A stretch of DNA of 13,605 nucleotides from an uncultured Roseateles sp. (GCA_946480605.1 CAMLKW010000116.1:1-13605); one strand, 5' to 3'. Numbered from the stretch's first letter, positions 1 through 9,584 are shown. A program made the numbers and translations. Notes: a model not told the origin generated them from the letters alone.

Positions 1-1
1 G

Positions 2-157
2 CTGCTGGGCCTGGTGTCGCACCTGCCGCGCGGCGACTGGCGCATCGGCGCGCCGTTCTACTTCTGCGCCGCGCTGCAGGCCGCGGCCCTGCTGATCGCC
101 TGGGCTCATTTCCGCCGCGAGCGCCGCGGCGCGCTGGCCGTGGCCGCCTCCACCTGA
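2..157 (+). CDS. MFS transporter, C-terminal end (partial)
   Basis: The reading frame is open from the left edge to TGA at 155-157 and gives 51 residues, beginning LLGLVSHLPRGDWRIGAPF. The stretch GDWRIGAPFYFCAALQ, followed by a hydrophobic helix and a basic tail (HFRRERRG), resembles the last transmembrane helix and cytoplasmic tail of drug-resistance major facilitator proteins of the TetA/DHA1 type (12 TM helices, proton-driven export at the inner membrane). Only the end is visible, so the substrate cannot be named. The stop lies 20 bases before guaA on the same strand, so co-transcription is possible. Alternative: another polytopic transporter with a similar final helix. Confidence 0.62.
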   Translation: MLGLVSHLPRGDWRIGAPFYFCAALQAAALLIAWAHFRRERRGALAVAAST

Positions 158-177
158 TTCGCTGATCGCTTCGCACC

Positions 178-1761
<1,584 letters not shown>

Positions 1762-2176
1762 CGTTGTTTTGCAAGTTGTTGATTTAAAACGAATAATTGA
1801 CGACTGACGATGTGCCTATCCGCATCATCAATGGCGTTGTTTCTGGTGTTTTTCCTCGCATGCTGCTCGTGAGCCGTTAGTGCCACGGGAGGGTAGATGT
1901 TTCTATTCATGGTATTGGCGCGGCGCATGGCTTTTGCTGGCGATGTCGACTATGCATACGCTGGGGGGCTTGCGTTGCCATCGGTGCTCCGGCAAATGGC
2001 CGGCAGCCTATGGCTCCGCGGGTCAGTCATACGCAACCCGTTCACTCCCTCCAGACTTCGCCGGTCACGGCACCGGAACGGTCGGTCACGATCCCTAAAT
2101 CGCCGGGCACGATGGACCGAAGTTATGAACTCTGAAGTTCGGGGGCAACCTCAGAGACTCATTGCCAGTCAGGTCC
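1762..2176. other. Gene-poor gap between convergent guaA and efflux gene
   Basis: These 415 bases separate the convergent stops of guaA and the outer-membrane efflux gene. The first 39 bases (1762-1800) contain only 11 G/C (about 28%), far below the flanking genes. Short open frames here (for example 1897-2184 +) have no recognisable motif, and their codon use differs from the neighbours. An 8-bp direct repeat CGGTCACG occurs at 2062-2069 and 2083-2090. A small GAACT-CTGA-AGTTC hairpin lies just beyond, near 2125-2140. I see no convincing rho-independent terminator for either gene and no integrase or transposase. The region may be a scar left by an element that once used the guaA 3' end, or simply unconstrained spacer. 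Confidence 0.5.
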
Positions 2177-3637
2177 TCAGTTGATCGCAGCATGTGTCTG
2201 GGCGGCCGTTTGCCAGCCTCCACCCAGCGCCCTGAACGAAGCGATGGCAGCCCGAGCCGCCTCCGCTTCGGCTTGAGCATGTTCATCGGCGACCCTAAGA
2301 AGGTTTTCATCGGCCTTCAGAACCTCGATCAGGCTGACCACGCCCTTCTGGTAGGCGGCGAAAGTTGCAGCGCGTGCACGGGTTAGCGATTCGACGCCCT
2401 GTATCAACTCGGCCAGCTGCGCCTCGCGATTCGCAAGGGCCGAGAACGCGTTCTCGACGTCTTCGGTCGCCCTGAGGGCGGCAAGGCGGTAGCCGGCCAG
2501 CAGTTCGGCCTCCTGCCCCTTGGCCTGCTCGATCTGTGTGTCGATGCGGCCGAAGTCGAAGAGCCGCCAGCGCAGGCCCAGCACGCCGGCGGCCTGGCTG
2601 GCGCCGCCCGTGAAGAGGTTGCCGGCAGAGACGGAGGTGGCGCTGCCGATCAGGCCGCTCAGGGAGAATTTCGGGTAGTACTCGGCAAGCGCGACGCCGA
2701 TGCGGGCGTTCGCCGCAGCCAGGCGGCGCTCCGCCGCGATCAGGTCCGGGCGGCGCCGCAGCAGCTCGGCCGGCGATCCCGATGCGGCTATCCCTGGCGC
2801 TGCCGGTATGCGACCGCCTTCGGCCAACGCGGCGCTGTGGGTGCCCGGCAGCGCGCCCAACAGCACATCCAGCGCGTTCATGGCCGTCGCCAGGCCGGCC
2901 CGCAGAACGGGTATCGACGCACGAAGCTGCGCCAGGGCGCCTTCGGCCTGGTGGACCTGCGTCTCCGCAGCAAGGCCCTTGCCGTGCAGCAGCTTGACCT
3001 TGTCGAGCAGTTCCTGCTGGGTCTGGACCTGACGATGGGCGATCGCCAGACGCGCCTGCAACCCGCGGATGCTCACGTAGACATCTGCCGTCTGTGCTGC
3101 CACGACCAGGCGCACTGCGACGGCGCCGGCTTCTGAAGCCTGGTACTCGGCCTGAGCCGCCTCCCTGCCGCGCCGCAAGCCGCCGAACAGATCGAGTTCC
3201 CAGCCGGCGCTGGCGTTGACCTCGTAGGAAGACCCGTGGCGGTCAAAGCCGGGGTTGGCGTTCAGCACCCGGCCCAACGGGGTCTCCACTGATGGGTAGG
3301 CCCTTGCAGCCTGGGCGCCGACATGGCCCGACGGCAGCAAGGCGGCGTTCGCCATGCCGACGGCAGACCGCGCCTGGGCGACCCTGGCCGTGGCCTGCGC
3401 CAGGTCCAGGTTCTGCTGCAGCGCGATCTGCACCAGCCGCGCCAGTTGCGCGTCGTCGAAGGCCGCCCACCATTGCGCCAGGTCGGCGCTGCCGGTTGCC
3501 GCGCGGCGATCCACTTCGGCCTGGCCTTGGAAGCGCTCAGGGAGCGGCGCAGTGGGGTGTGTGTAGGCTGGCCCGACCGCGCAACCGGCGGTCAGGCTGG
3601 CGAGGAGGAGGGCGGCAAGCGCTGAAGGGGAGGGCAT
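2177..3637 (-). CDS. Outer-membrane efflux lipoprotein, OprM/NodT (TolC-like) family
   Basis: Outer-membrane channel of a tripartite RND pump; trimers form the exit duct that docks on the periplasmic adaptor. With the ATG at 3637 the protein has 486 residues, a family-typical length. It opens with a lipoprotein signal and lipobox LTAGC (lipidated Cys19), then CAVGPAY, the classic NodT/OprM start. WELDLFGGLRRG and the second-repeat motif RRRPDLIAAERRLAAANARIG are hallmark OEP features, and the two OEP repeats are followed by long helical, Ala/Gln-rich segments. An in-frame ATG nine codons upstream (3664) was rejected because it lies inside the operator and has no ribosome site, whereas 3637 has AGGAAG (complement of 3642-3647). 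The gene is divergent from tetR and the pump genes, and its promoter is overlapped by an operator. Confidence 0.93.
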   Translation of the reverse strand: MPSPSALAALLLASLTAGCAVGPAYTHPTAPLPERFQGQAEVDRRAATGSADLAQWWAAFDDAQLARLVQIALQQNLDLAQATARVAQARSAVGMANAALLPSGHVGAQAARAYPSVETPLGRVLNANPGFDRHGSSYEVNASAGWELDLFGGLRRGREAAQAEYQASEAGAVAVRLVVAAQTADVYVSIRGLQARLAIAHRQVQTQQELLDKVKLLHGKGLAAETQVHQAEGALAQLRASIPVLRAGLATAMNALDVLLGALPGTHSAALAEGGRIPAAPGIAASGSPAELLRRRPDLIAAERRLAAANARIGVALAEYYPKFSLSGLIGSATSVSAGNLFTGGASQAAGVLGLRWRLFDFGRIDTQIEQAKGQEAELLAGYRLAALRATEDVENAFSALANREAQLAELIQGVESLTRARAATFAAYQKGVVSLIEVLKADENLLRVADEHAQAEAEAARAAIASFRALGGGWQTAAQTHAAIN

Positions 3638-3655
3638 GACTCTTCCTGGAATTGA

Positions 3656-3681
3656 AGTGACCATAATACCAAATGGTCACT
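3656..3681. promoter_or_regulatory. Operator O1 (predicted TetR-family binding site)
   Basis: A perfect inverted repeat has 9-bp arms AGTGACCAT (3656-3664) and ATGGTCACT (3673-3681) around an 8-bp AT-rich spacer. It sits in the divergent region between the efflux channel gene and tetR, on top of the -10 and spacer of the channel promoter. A site with the same GTGAC-N14-GTCAC geometry occurs before the adaptor gene. An additional GTGAC half-site follows at 3693-3697, nearer tetR. Palindromes of this size in a tetR intergenic region are typical TetR-family targets; that this repressor binds here is an inference. Confidence 0.8.
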
Positions 3682-3690
3682 CGTTGTCCA
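3663..3690 (-). promoter_or_regulatory. Predicted sigma70 promoter of the outer-membrane efflux gene
   Basis: Read on the - strand, a -35 box TGGACA (complement of 3685-3690, five of six matches to TTGACA) is followed after 16 bp by a -10 box TATTAT (complement of 3663-3668, five of six). Transcription would begin near 3656, leaving a leader of roughly 18 nt that carries the AGGAAG ribosome site before the ATG at 3637. The -10 box and most of the spacer are covered by the inverted repeat at 3656-3681, which fits steric repression by the adjacent TetR protein. Not experimentally shown. Confidence 0.68.
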
Positions 3691-3719
3691 ATGTGACACT
3701 CTCCCGTAAGCTGACGCCC

Positions 3720-4337
3720 ATGACCTCAACGAACACCCTCCCGGCGCCCGCCCGCGGCCCGGCCGACCATGACGTGCGCGCGCAGATCGTGGCTGCGGCC
3801 ACCGAGCACTTCAGCCGGTACGGCTACGAGAAGACCACGGTGTCCGACCTCGCGAAGGCCATCGGCTTCTCGAAGGCCTACATCTACAAGTTCTTCGAAT
3901 CCAAGCAGGCGATCGGCGAACTGATCTGCGCGAACTGCCTGCGCGAGATTGAGGCCGACGTGAGCGCAGCCATCGCGGAGGCCGCCCAGCCGCCGGACAA
4001 GCTGCGCCGCCTCTTCAAGGTCAGCACCGAGGCCAGCCTGCGGCTCTTCTTCCAGGACCGCAAGCTGTTCGAGATCGCCGCCTCGGCGGCGACGGAGCGC
4101 TGGCAGGCGGTCATCGACTATGAAGAGCGCACCCAGAAGCTGCTTCGCGATGTGCTGCAGGAGGGGCGGCAGAGCGGCGACTTCGAGCGCAAGACGCCGC
4201 TGGACGAGACCGTGATGTCCATCCACCTGGTCATGCGGCCCTATTTGAATCCTCTGCTGCTGCAGCACAGCATGGACAGCACCGAGCAGGCGCCGTCGCT
4301 GCTGGCCAGCCTCGTCCTGCGAAGTTTGTCGCCCTAA
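3720..4337 (+). CDS. TetR/AcrR-family transcriptional repressor of the RND pump
   Basis: A 205-residue DNA-binding regulator. The N-terminal TetR domain includes DVRAQIVAAATEHFSRYGYEKTTV, with the helix-turn-helix at about residues 39-58 (TTVSDLAKAIGFSKAYIYKF), the signature of the family. The C-terminal two-thirds is helical and would form the ligand-binding and dimer domain; the inducer cannot be predicted. The ATG at 3720 was chosen because an upstream in-frame ATG at 3636 would run through the operator and overlap the divergent gene's start. The chosen start has no clear Shine-Dalgarno, so its translation is probably weak or the message nearly leaderless. It lies between the divergent channel gene and the adaptor, 75 bases before the latter. 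Paired operators on both sides suggest it represses both arms of the pump and possibly itself. Confidence 0.93.
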   Translation: MTSTNTLPAPARGPADHDVRAQIVAAATEHFSRYGYEKTTVSDLAKAIGFSKAYIYKFFESKQAIGELICANCLREIEADVSAAIAEAAQPPDKLRRLFKVSTEASLRLFFQDRKLFEIAASAATERWQAVIDYEERTQKLLRDVLQEGRQSGDFERKTPLDETVMSIHLVMRPYLNPLLLQHSMDSTEQAPSLLASLVLRSLSP

Positions 4338-4343
4338 ATTTGA

Positions 4344-4369
4344 TGTGACTATTGACTGAATTGGTCACA
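4344..4369. promoter_or_regulatory. Operator O2 (second predicted TetR site)
   Basis: Arms TGTGAC (4344-4349) and GTCACA (4364-4369) flank an AT-rich centre. The core 4345-4368 is 24 bp, exactly the length of the O1 core, and 16 of 24 positions are identical, including GTGAC at one end and TGGTCAC at the other. It starts just after the tetR stop and covers the -35 box of the predicted adaptor promoter. Two sites of the same geometry at the two pump promoters make a shared repressor likely. Confidence 0.76.
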
Positions 4370-4379
4370 AGAATAAAAA
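4352..4379 (+). promoter_or_regulatory. Predicted promoter of the adaptor-RND operon
   Basis: TTGACT at 4352-4357 matches the -35 consensus at five of six positions. After 16 bp, TAAAAA at 4374-4379 (four of six) could act as the -10. The -35 lies inside operator O2. If this -10 is used, transcription starts near 4385-4387, giving a leader of about 27 nt before the adaptor ATG at 4413. The weak -10 makes the exact start uncertain. Confidence 0.5.
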
Positions 4380-4414
4380 TGAAGGTCCTGATTCGTCATC
4401 CAAGGGACCTTCAT
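4379..4414 (+). repeat. 10-bp inverted repeat ending in the adaptor start codon
   Basis: ATGAAGGTCC (4379-4388) and GGACCTTCAT (4405-4414) are perfect reverse complements separated by 16 nt. The right arm contains part of the Shine-Dalgarno sequence (AGGGA, 4403-4407) and the first two bases of the ATG at 4413. In RNA that starts upstream (read-through from tetR) the stem would hide the ribosome-binding region. In RNA that starts at the predicted promoter (about 4386) most of the left arm is missing and the site stays open. No U-run follows, so it is not a standard terminator. It could instead be a DNA operator for another regulator. Confidence 0.72.
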
Positions 4415-5531
4415 GCGCCGGCCTCGCCTCGCTCTTTCTGCCGTCATCTGCGTGTTGCCGCTGGCATTGGCCGCTTGCGGCGAATCGACGCCCATCACGG
4501 ATGCGCGCACTCAAGCGCCGCTGGTGAGGACCGCCGTCGTCCAGGACGCCTCGGGCTCGTCCCGGTCCTTCACGGGCACCGTGGCGGCGCGTGTGCAAAG
4601 CGACCTGGGCTTCCGGGTGCCCGGCAAGGTGCTGGAGCGCCTGGTCGATACGGGCCAGACAGTGAAGCGCGGCCAGCTGCTGATGCGCATCGATCCCGTG
4701 GACCTGAAGCTGGCCGCCGAGGCCCAGCACGAGGCCGTCGCAGCCGCCAGGGCCCGTGCGCAGCAGACGGCTGACGATGAGCTCCGGTATCGCGACCTGC
4801 GCGGCACCGGCGCCATTTCGACCGCCGCCTACGACCAGGTCAAGGCGGCGGCGGACGCAGCCAAGGCGCAGCTCAGCGCCGCCGAGGCGCAGGCCAGCGT
4901 GGCCCGCAACGCGAGCCGCTATGCGGAGCTGGTCGCCGATGCCGATGGCGTCGTCACCGAAACGCTGGCCGAGCCCGGCCAGGTGGTGGCGGCCGGCCAG
5001 CCGGTGGTTCGCCTGGCCCATGCGGGCCACCGCGAGGCCGTCGTTCAACTGCCGGAGACCTTGCGCCCGGCCATCGGGGCCAAGGCCGAAGCCCGGCTGT
5101 TCGGCCACGAGGGTGCCGGCAGCCCGGTCAAGCTGAGGCAGCTGTCGAGCACTGCGGACCGGCTCACGCGGACCTTCGAGGCCCGCTACGTGCTGGACGG
5201 CGCACTCGCCAACGCCCCGCTGGGCGCCACGGTCACCGTGCAAATGGCCGACGAGCCGTCCACCGGGCAGCCGGCATTGCAGGTGCCGATCGCGTCGGTG
5301 TTCGACGCCGGCAAGGGGCCGGGGGTTTGGGTCGTCAACGGTTCGCCGACCAAGATCATGTGGCGCCCGGTCACGATCAAGCGCGTCGACGATGAGCGGG
5401 CGCAGGTCGTGGGCGGCCTCAAGCGCGGCGAGGTCGTCGTCGCCCTCGGCGCGCATCTGCTGCGCGAGGGCGCGCAGGTCCGCGTGATGGACGCGGCCGT
5501 GACCGCCGCGACCCACGGGAGCCGCCCGTGA
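4413..5531 (+). CDS. Periplasmic membrane-fusion adaptor lipoprotein of RND pump (HlyD/AcrA family)
   Basis: Links the inner-membrane RND transporter to the outer-membrane channel. The 372 residues start with a lipoprotein signal and lipobox LAAC (Cys22), so the mature protein should be lipid-anchored in the periplasm. The two halves of the lipoyl/barrel-sandwich domain are visible: GFRVPGKVLERLVDTGQTVKRGQLL at about 67-90 (only key residues quoted in motif searches: G71, G81, G87) and DGVVTETLAEPGQVVAAGQPVVRL at about 178-201. Between them lies an Ala/Gln-rich helical hairpin at about 97-168. Beta-barrel and membrane-proximal regions follow. The ribosome site AGGGA lies 5 nt before the ATG, within the inverted repeat. 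The stop overlaps the next gene by 4 bases (GTGA), implying coupled translation with the RND subunit. The substrate is not predictable. Confidence 0.93.
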   Translation: MRRPRLALSAVICVLPLALAACGESTPITDARTQAPLVRTAVVQDASGSSRSFTGTVAARVQSDLGFRVPGKVLERLVDTGQTVKRGQLLMRIDPVDLKLAAEAQHEAVAAARARAQQTADDELRYRDLRGTGAISTAAYDQVKAAADAAKAQLSAAEAQASVARNASRYAELVADADGVVTETLAEPGQVVAAGQPVVRLAHAGHREAVVQLPETLRPAIGAKAEARLFGHEGAGSPVKLRQLSSTADRLTRTFEARYVLDGALANAPLGATVTVQMADEPSTGQPALQVPIASVFDAGKGPGVWVVNGSPTKIMWRPVTIKRVDDERAQVVGGLKRGEVVVALGAHLLREGAQVRVMDAAVTAATHGSRP

Positions 5532-8500
5532 GCGCGGGCCGCTTCAACCTGTCGGCGCTCGCGGTCCGTGAGCGCGCCATCACCGTCTTCCTGTTGCTGC
5601 TGATCTCGGCGGCGGGCGTGCTGTCGTTCTTCCAGCTCGGCCGCGCCGAGGACCCGGCCTTCACGATCAAGGTGATGACCATCGTCACCGCCTGGCCGGG
5701 CGCCACCGCGCAGGAGATGCAGGACCAGGTCGCCGAGAAGATCGAGAAGCGCATGCAGGAGCTGCGCTGGTACGACCGCACCGAGACCTACACGCGGCCG
5801 GGCCTGGCCTTCACGACGCTGACGCTGCTGGACAAGACGCCGCCGTCGGAGGTGCAGGACGAGTTCTACCAGGCCCGCAAGAAGGTGGGCGACGAGATCC
5901 GCAACCTGCCGCCGGGCGTCATCGGGCCCTTCGTCAACGACGAGTATTCGGACACGACCTTTGCGCTGTACGCGCTGAAGGCCAGGGGCGAGGCGCAGCG
6001 AGCCCTTGTGCGTGACGCCGAGCAACTGCGCCAGCGTCTGCTGCATGTGCCGGGCGTGAAGAAGGTCAACATCGTCGGCGAGCAGTCGGAGCGCATCTTT
6101 GTCGAGTTCTCCCATGAGCGCATCGCCACGCTGGGGCTGAGCCCGCAGGACGTGTTCGCGGCGCTGAACGGCCAGAACGCGCTGACGCCGGCCGGCTCCG
6201 TCGAGACGCGGGGCCCCGAGGTGTTCATCCGCGTCGATGGCGCGTTCGACGACCTGCAGAAGATCCGCGACACGCCGTTGGTGGCGCAGGGCCGCACGCT
6301 GAAGCTGTCGGACATCGCCACCGTCAAGCGCGGCTACGAGGACCCGGCCAGCTTCCTGATCCGCAACGGCGGCGAGCCCGCGCTGCTGCTGGGCGTCGTC
6401 ATGCGCGACGGCTGGAACGGCCTGGACCTGGGCAAGGCGCTCGACGGCGAGATCCAGGGCATCAACGCCGAGCTGCCGACGGGCATCAGCCTCACCAAGG
6501 TCACCGACCAGGCCGTCAACATCAGCTCGGCGGTCGACGAGTTCATGATGAAGTTCTTCGCCGCGCTGCTGGTGGTGCTGGTGGTGTGCTTCGTCAGCAT
6601 GGGCTGGCGCGTCGGCGTCGTCGTGGCCGCCGCCGTGCCGCTGACGCTGGCGGCCGTGTTCGTCGTCATGCTGGCCACGGGCAAGAACTTCGACCGCATC
6701 ACGCTGGGCTCGTTGATCCTGGCGCTGGGCCTGTTGGTGGACGACGCCATCATCGCCATCGAGATGATGGTGGTGAAGATGGAGGAGGGCTACAGCCGCC
6801 TGGCCGCCTCTGCCTATGCATGGAGCCACACGGCGGCGCCCATGCTGTCCGGTACGCTGGTGACGGCGGTCGGCTTCATGCCCAACGGCTTCGCGCGCTC
6901 CACGGCTGGCGAGTACACCAGCAATATGTTCTGGATCGTCGGCATCGCGCTGATCGCGTCCTGGGTGGTGGCGGTGTTCTTCACGCCCTACCTCGGCGTC
7001 AAGCTGCTGCCGGACTTCAAGACGGTGGAGGGCGGGCACGAGGCGCTGTACGACACGCCGCGCTACAACCGCTTCCGCCGGACGCTCGGGCGTGTCATCG
7101 CGCGCAAGTGGCTCGTCGCGGCGTCGGTCGTTGGCTTGTTCGTGCTGTCCGTGCTCGGCATGTCCGTGGTGAAGAAGCAGTTCTTCCCCATCTCGGACCG
7201 GCCCGAAGTGCTGGTCGAGGTGCAGATGCCGTATGGAACCTCGATCAGCGAGACCAGCGCCACGGTCGCCAAGGTCGAGGCCTGGCTGGCCAAACAGGCA
7301 GAGGCCAGGATCGTGACCGCCTACGTGGGCCAGGGCGCACCGCGCTTCTACTTCTCGATGGCGCCCGAGCTGCCCGACCCGTCGTTCGCCAAGATCGTCG
7401 TCCGCACCGACAACCAGGACGAGCGCGAGGCGCTGAAGCACCGGCTGCGCCAGGCCATCGCCGACGGCCTGGCGCCCGAGGCCCGCCTGCGCGTCACGCA
7501 GCTGGTCTTCGGCCCCTACTCGCCGTTCCCGGTGGCCTACCGGGTGACGGGGCCGGACCCCGACGTGCTGCGCAAGGTCGCCCACGAGGTCCAACAGGTG
7601 ATGGACGCCAGTCCCATGATGCGCACCGTCAACACCGACTGGGGCACGCGCAGTCCGACGCTGCACTTCACGCTGCAGCAGGACCGCCTGCAGGCGGTGG
7701 GGCTGACCTCCAGCTCGGTCGCGCAGCAGCTGCAGTTCCTGCTCAGCGGTGTGCCGGTCACGACTGTTCGCGAGGACATCCGCACGGTCCAGGTGGTCGC
7801 GCGTTCGGCCGGCGATGTGCGGCTCGACCCGGCCCGCATCGGCGACTTCACGCTGGCCGGCGCGAACGGCCAGCGCATTCCGCTCTCGCAGGTCGGCGCC
7901 ATCGCCGTGCGCATGGAAGAGCCCGTCATGCGACGCCGCGACCGCATGCCCACGATCACGGTGCGCGGCGACATCGCCGAAGAGCTGCAGCCGCCGGACG
8001 TGTCGGCCGCCATCACGCAGCAGCTCAAGCCCGTCATGGACAAGCTGCCGAGCGGCTACAGGATCGAGGAGGCCGGCTCCATCGAGGAGTCTGGCAAGGC
8101 GACGGTTGCGATGCTGCCCATCTTCCCGATCATGCTGGCCGTCACGCTGCTGATCCTGGTGCTGCAGGTGCGCTCGCTGGCCGCGATGGTGATGGTCTTC
8201 TTGACCAGCCCGCTGGGCCTGATCGGCGTGGTGCCGACGCTGATCGTCTTCCAGCAGCCCTTCGGCATCAATGCGCTGGTGGGTCTGATCGCGTTGTCCG
8301 GCATCCTGATGCGCAACACGCTGATCCTGATCGGGCAGATCAAGGAGAACGAGCAGGCCGGCCAGCCACCCTTCCAGGCGGTCGTCGAGGCGACCGTGCA
8401 GCGCGCCCGGCCGGTGATCCTGACGGCGCTGGCGGCGATCCTCGCCTTCATCCCGCTGACCCAGTCGGTGTTCTGGGGGACGCTGGCCTACACCCTCATC

Positions 8501-8641
8501 GGCGGCACCTTGGCGGGCACGGTGCTGACGCTGGTGTTCCTGCCGGCGATGTACGCGATCTGGTTCCGAATACGGCCGGGCCGAGAAGGGGCGGTGACCG
8601 GCGTGGCCCAGACGGGCGATTCCGCCAGCCCTGCCACCTGA
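5528..8641 (+). CDS. RND efflux transporter, inner-membrane permease subunit (AcrB/HAE1 superfamily)
   Basis: Proton-driven export pump of 1037 residues, full length for the superfamily. TM1 is at about 14-36, a large periplasmic porter loop follows, then a TM cluster from about 337 containing [14 protein letters not shown]. The adjacent Asp405-Asp406 correspond to the proton-relay pair of AcrB (Asp407/408). A second porter loop and TM bundle complete the internal duplication. The segment [17 protein letters not shown] (Arg929-Asn930) aligns with the AcrB TM10 region carrying Lys940. [11 protein letters not shown] and the [21 protein letters not shown] block resemble the TriC/MexK branch more than AcrB itself, so triclosan- or macrolide-type exporters are the nearest guess, not an assignment. 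It starts with GTG, overlapping the adaptor stop, with GGGAG upstream. No heavy-metal (CzcA) signature was noticed. Confidence 0.94.
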   Translation: MSAGRFNLSALAVRERAITVFLLLLISAAGVLSFFQLGRAEDPAFTIKVMTIVTAWPGATAQEMQDQVAEKIEKRMQELRWYDRTETYTRPGLAFTTLTLLDKTPPSEVQDEFYQARKKVGDEIRNLPPGVIGPFVNDEYSDTTFALYALKARGEAQRALVRDAEQLRQRLLHVPGVKKVNIVGEQSERIFVEFSHERIATLGLSPQDVFAALNGQNALTPAGSVETRGPEVFIRVDGAFDDLQKIRDTPLVAQGRTLKLSDIATVKRGYEDPASFLIRNGGEPALLLGVVMRDGWNGLDLGKALDGEIQGINAELPTGISLTKVTDQAVNISSAVDEFMMKFFAALLVVLVVCFVSMGWRVGVVVAAAVPLTLAAVFVVMLATGKNFDRITLGSLILALGLLVDDAIIAIEMMVVKMEEGYSRLAASAYAWSHTAAPMLSGTLVTAVGFMPNGFARSTAGEYTSNMFWIVGIALIASWVVAVFFTPYLGVKLLPDFKTVEGGHEALYDTPRYNRFRRTLGRVIARKWLVAASVVGLFVLSVLGMSVVKKQFFPISDRPEVLVEVQMPYGTSISETSATVAKVEAWLAKQAEARIVTAYVGQGAPRFYFSMAPELPDPSFAKIVVRTDNQDEREALKHRLRQAIADGLAPEARLRVTQLVFGPYSPFPVAYRVTGPDPDVLRKVAHEVQQVMDASPMMRTVNTDWGTRSPTLHFTLQQDRLQAVGLTSSSVAQQLQFLLSGVPVTTVREDIRTVQVVARSAGDVRLDPARIGDFTLAGANGQRIPLSQVGAIAVRMEEPVMRRRDRMPTITVRGDIAEELQPPDVSAAITQQLKPVMDKLPSGYRIEEAGSIEESGKATVAMLPIFPIMLAVTLLILVLQVRSLAAMVMVFLTSPLGLIGVVPTLIVFQQPFGINALVGLIALSGILMRNTLILIGQIKENEQAGQPPFQAVVEATVQRARPVILTALAAILAFIPLTQSVFWGTLAYTLIGGTLAGTVLTLVFLPAMYAIWFRIRPGREGAVTGVAQTGDSASPAT

Positions 8642-8648
8642 TCCAGCC

Positions 8649-8708
8649 GCCGCTGCGCCGGCCAGCGGCATCCCTTGCGACGACGCATCGCGCGTGCAGC
8701 GGCACGCG
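8649..8708 (+). repeat. Two GC-rich stem-loops between RND and SDR genes
   Basis: The 112-base gap after the RND stop contains two compact perfect hairpins. One has GCCGCTG (8649-8655) and CAGCGGC (8663-8669) around a 7-nt loop. The other has CGCGTGC (8691-8697) and GCACGCG (8702-8708) around the tetraloop AGCG. Neither is followed by a T-run, so they are not typical rho-independent terminators. They could protect the upstream pump message from 3' exonucleases or partly attenuate read-through into the downstream genes. Confidence 0.5.
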
Positions 8709-8753
8709 TGGGGCCGCGCTTCGCCTCAATCAACTGACCCAAGAAGGAACATC

Positions 8754-9560
8754 ATGACCACAAAACCCGTCGTCCTGATCACCGGCGTTTCATCCGGCAT
8801 CGGGCTCGCCACCGCCCAGAAATTTGTCGCGCGCGGAAGCCGCGTCTTCGGCACGGTGCGCAACCTGGCCAAGGCCAGCCCGACGCCTGGCGTCGAGCTG
8901 ATCGAGATGGACGTCCGCAACGACGCCTCGGTCTTCGCCGGCGTGCTGAACGTCATCAAGCGCGCGGGCCGCATCGACGTCCTCGTCAACAACGCCGGCT
9001 TCAACATGGTCGGCGCGGTGGAGGAGACCACGACCACCGAGGCGGCCGCCCTGTTCGACACCAACCTGCTGGGCGTGCTCCGGGTCTCGCAGGCGGTCCT
9101 GCCCCACATGCGAACGCAGCGGCAGGGCCGCATCGTCAACATCAGCTCGGTGCTGGGTTTTCTGCCCGCGCCCTATCTGGGTCTCTATGCGGCGTCCAAG
9201 CATGCCGTCGAGGGCTTGTCGGAATCGCTGGACCACGAGGTTCGCCAGTTCGGCATCCGCGTGACCCTGGTTCAGCCCTTCTATACGAAGACCAATCTCG
9301 AAGCCAACTCGCCGCTGGCGGCCACCTTGATCGATGCCTACGACCGCGAGCGCAAGGCCGTCCTGCAGGCCGTGCCCGCCAATGTCAGCGCTGGCGACGA
9401 GCCGGGGAAGGTGGCCGACACCATCGCCGACGCGGCCTTCGGACGCTGGCGCATGCGCCGCACGCCGGCGGGCCAGGCCTCGCTGCTGAGCAAGCTGCGC
9501 CGCTTCATGCCGGCGGGCCCGGTCGACAAGAGCCTGCGCAAGTCGCTGGGCCTGGGCTGA
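8754..9560 (+). CDS. Short-chain dehydrogenase/reductase (classical SDR)
   Basis: Cytosolic NAD(P)-dependent oxidoreductase of 268 residues with every classical SDR mark: cofactor loop TGVSSGIG (10-17), NNAG (79-82), catalytic Ser132 in INISS, and Tyr145/Lys149 in YAASK. VFGTVRN after the second strand carries Arg36, a basic residue often seen in NADP-preferring members. The ATG at 8754 is preceded by AAGGA at 5 nt; an in-frame ATG at 8694 lies in the hairpin region and has no such site. It follows the RND gene by 112 bases on the same strand. SDR genes of this kind often sit in TetR-controlled stress or xenobiotic loci, where reduction of reactive carbonyls is one plausible role. The substrate is unknown. 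Confidence 0.9.
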   Translation: MTTKPVVLITGVSSGIGLATAQKFVARGSRVFGTVRNLAKASPTPGVELIEMDVRNDASVFAGVLNVIKRAGRIDVLVNNAGFNMVGAVEETTTTEAAALFDTNLLGVLRVSQAVLPHMRTQRQGRIVNISSVLGFLPAPYLGLYAASKHAVEGLSESLDHEVRQFGIRVTLVQPFYTKTNLEANSPLAATLIDAYDRERKAVLQAVPANVSAGDEPGKVADTIADAAFGRWRMRRTPAGQASLLSKLRRFMPAGPVDKSLRKSLGLG

Positions 9561-9584
9561 GCCCGAGCCTGCGCGGATTCACCT

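Noticed and set aside
1897..2184. 95-codon + strand frame in the guaA-efflux gap
   Set aside because: A GGGAGG sequence precedes it, but the protein has no recognisable motif and codon use unlike its neighbours, and it runs into the end of the opposite gene; left as part of the gene-poor gap.
3636..3719. Extended N-terminus for the TetR protein from ATG 3636
   Set aside because: It would translate through the operator palindrome and overlap the divergent gene's start; the family N-terminus fits ATG 3720.
4352..4774. 140-codon + strand frame starting before the adaptor
   Set aside because: Its ATG at 4379 is in the left arm of the inverted repeat, and it runs out of frame through the adaptor. 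A short leader peptide cannot be excluded, but nothing supports it beyond the ATG.
5186..8671. Very long open frame (1161 codons) on the - strand across the RND gene
   Set aside because: It is antisense to a clear RND transporter; the translation is dominated by His, Arg, Gln and Ala, as expected for the complement of GC-rich codons, and has no domain motif.
6586..8757. 723-codon + strand frame inside and beyond the RND gene
   Set aside because: Frame-shifted reading of the RND codons, rich in Arg/Ala/Gly without motifs.
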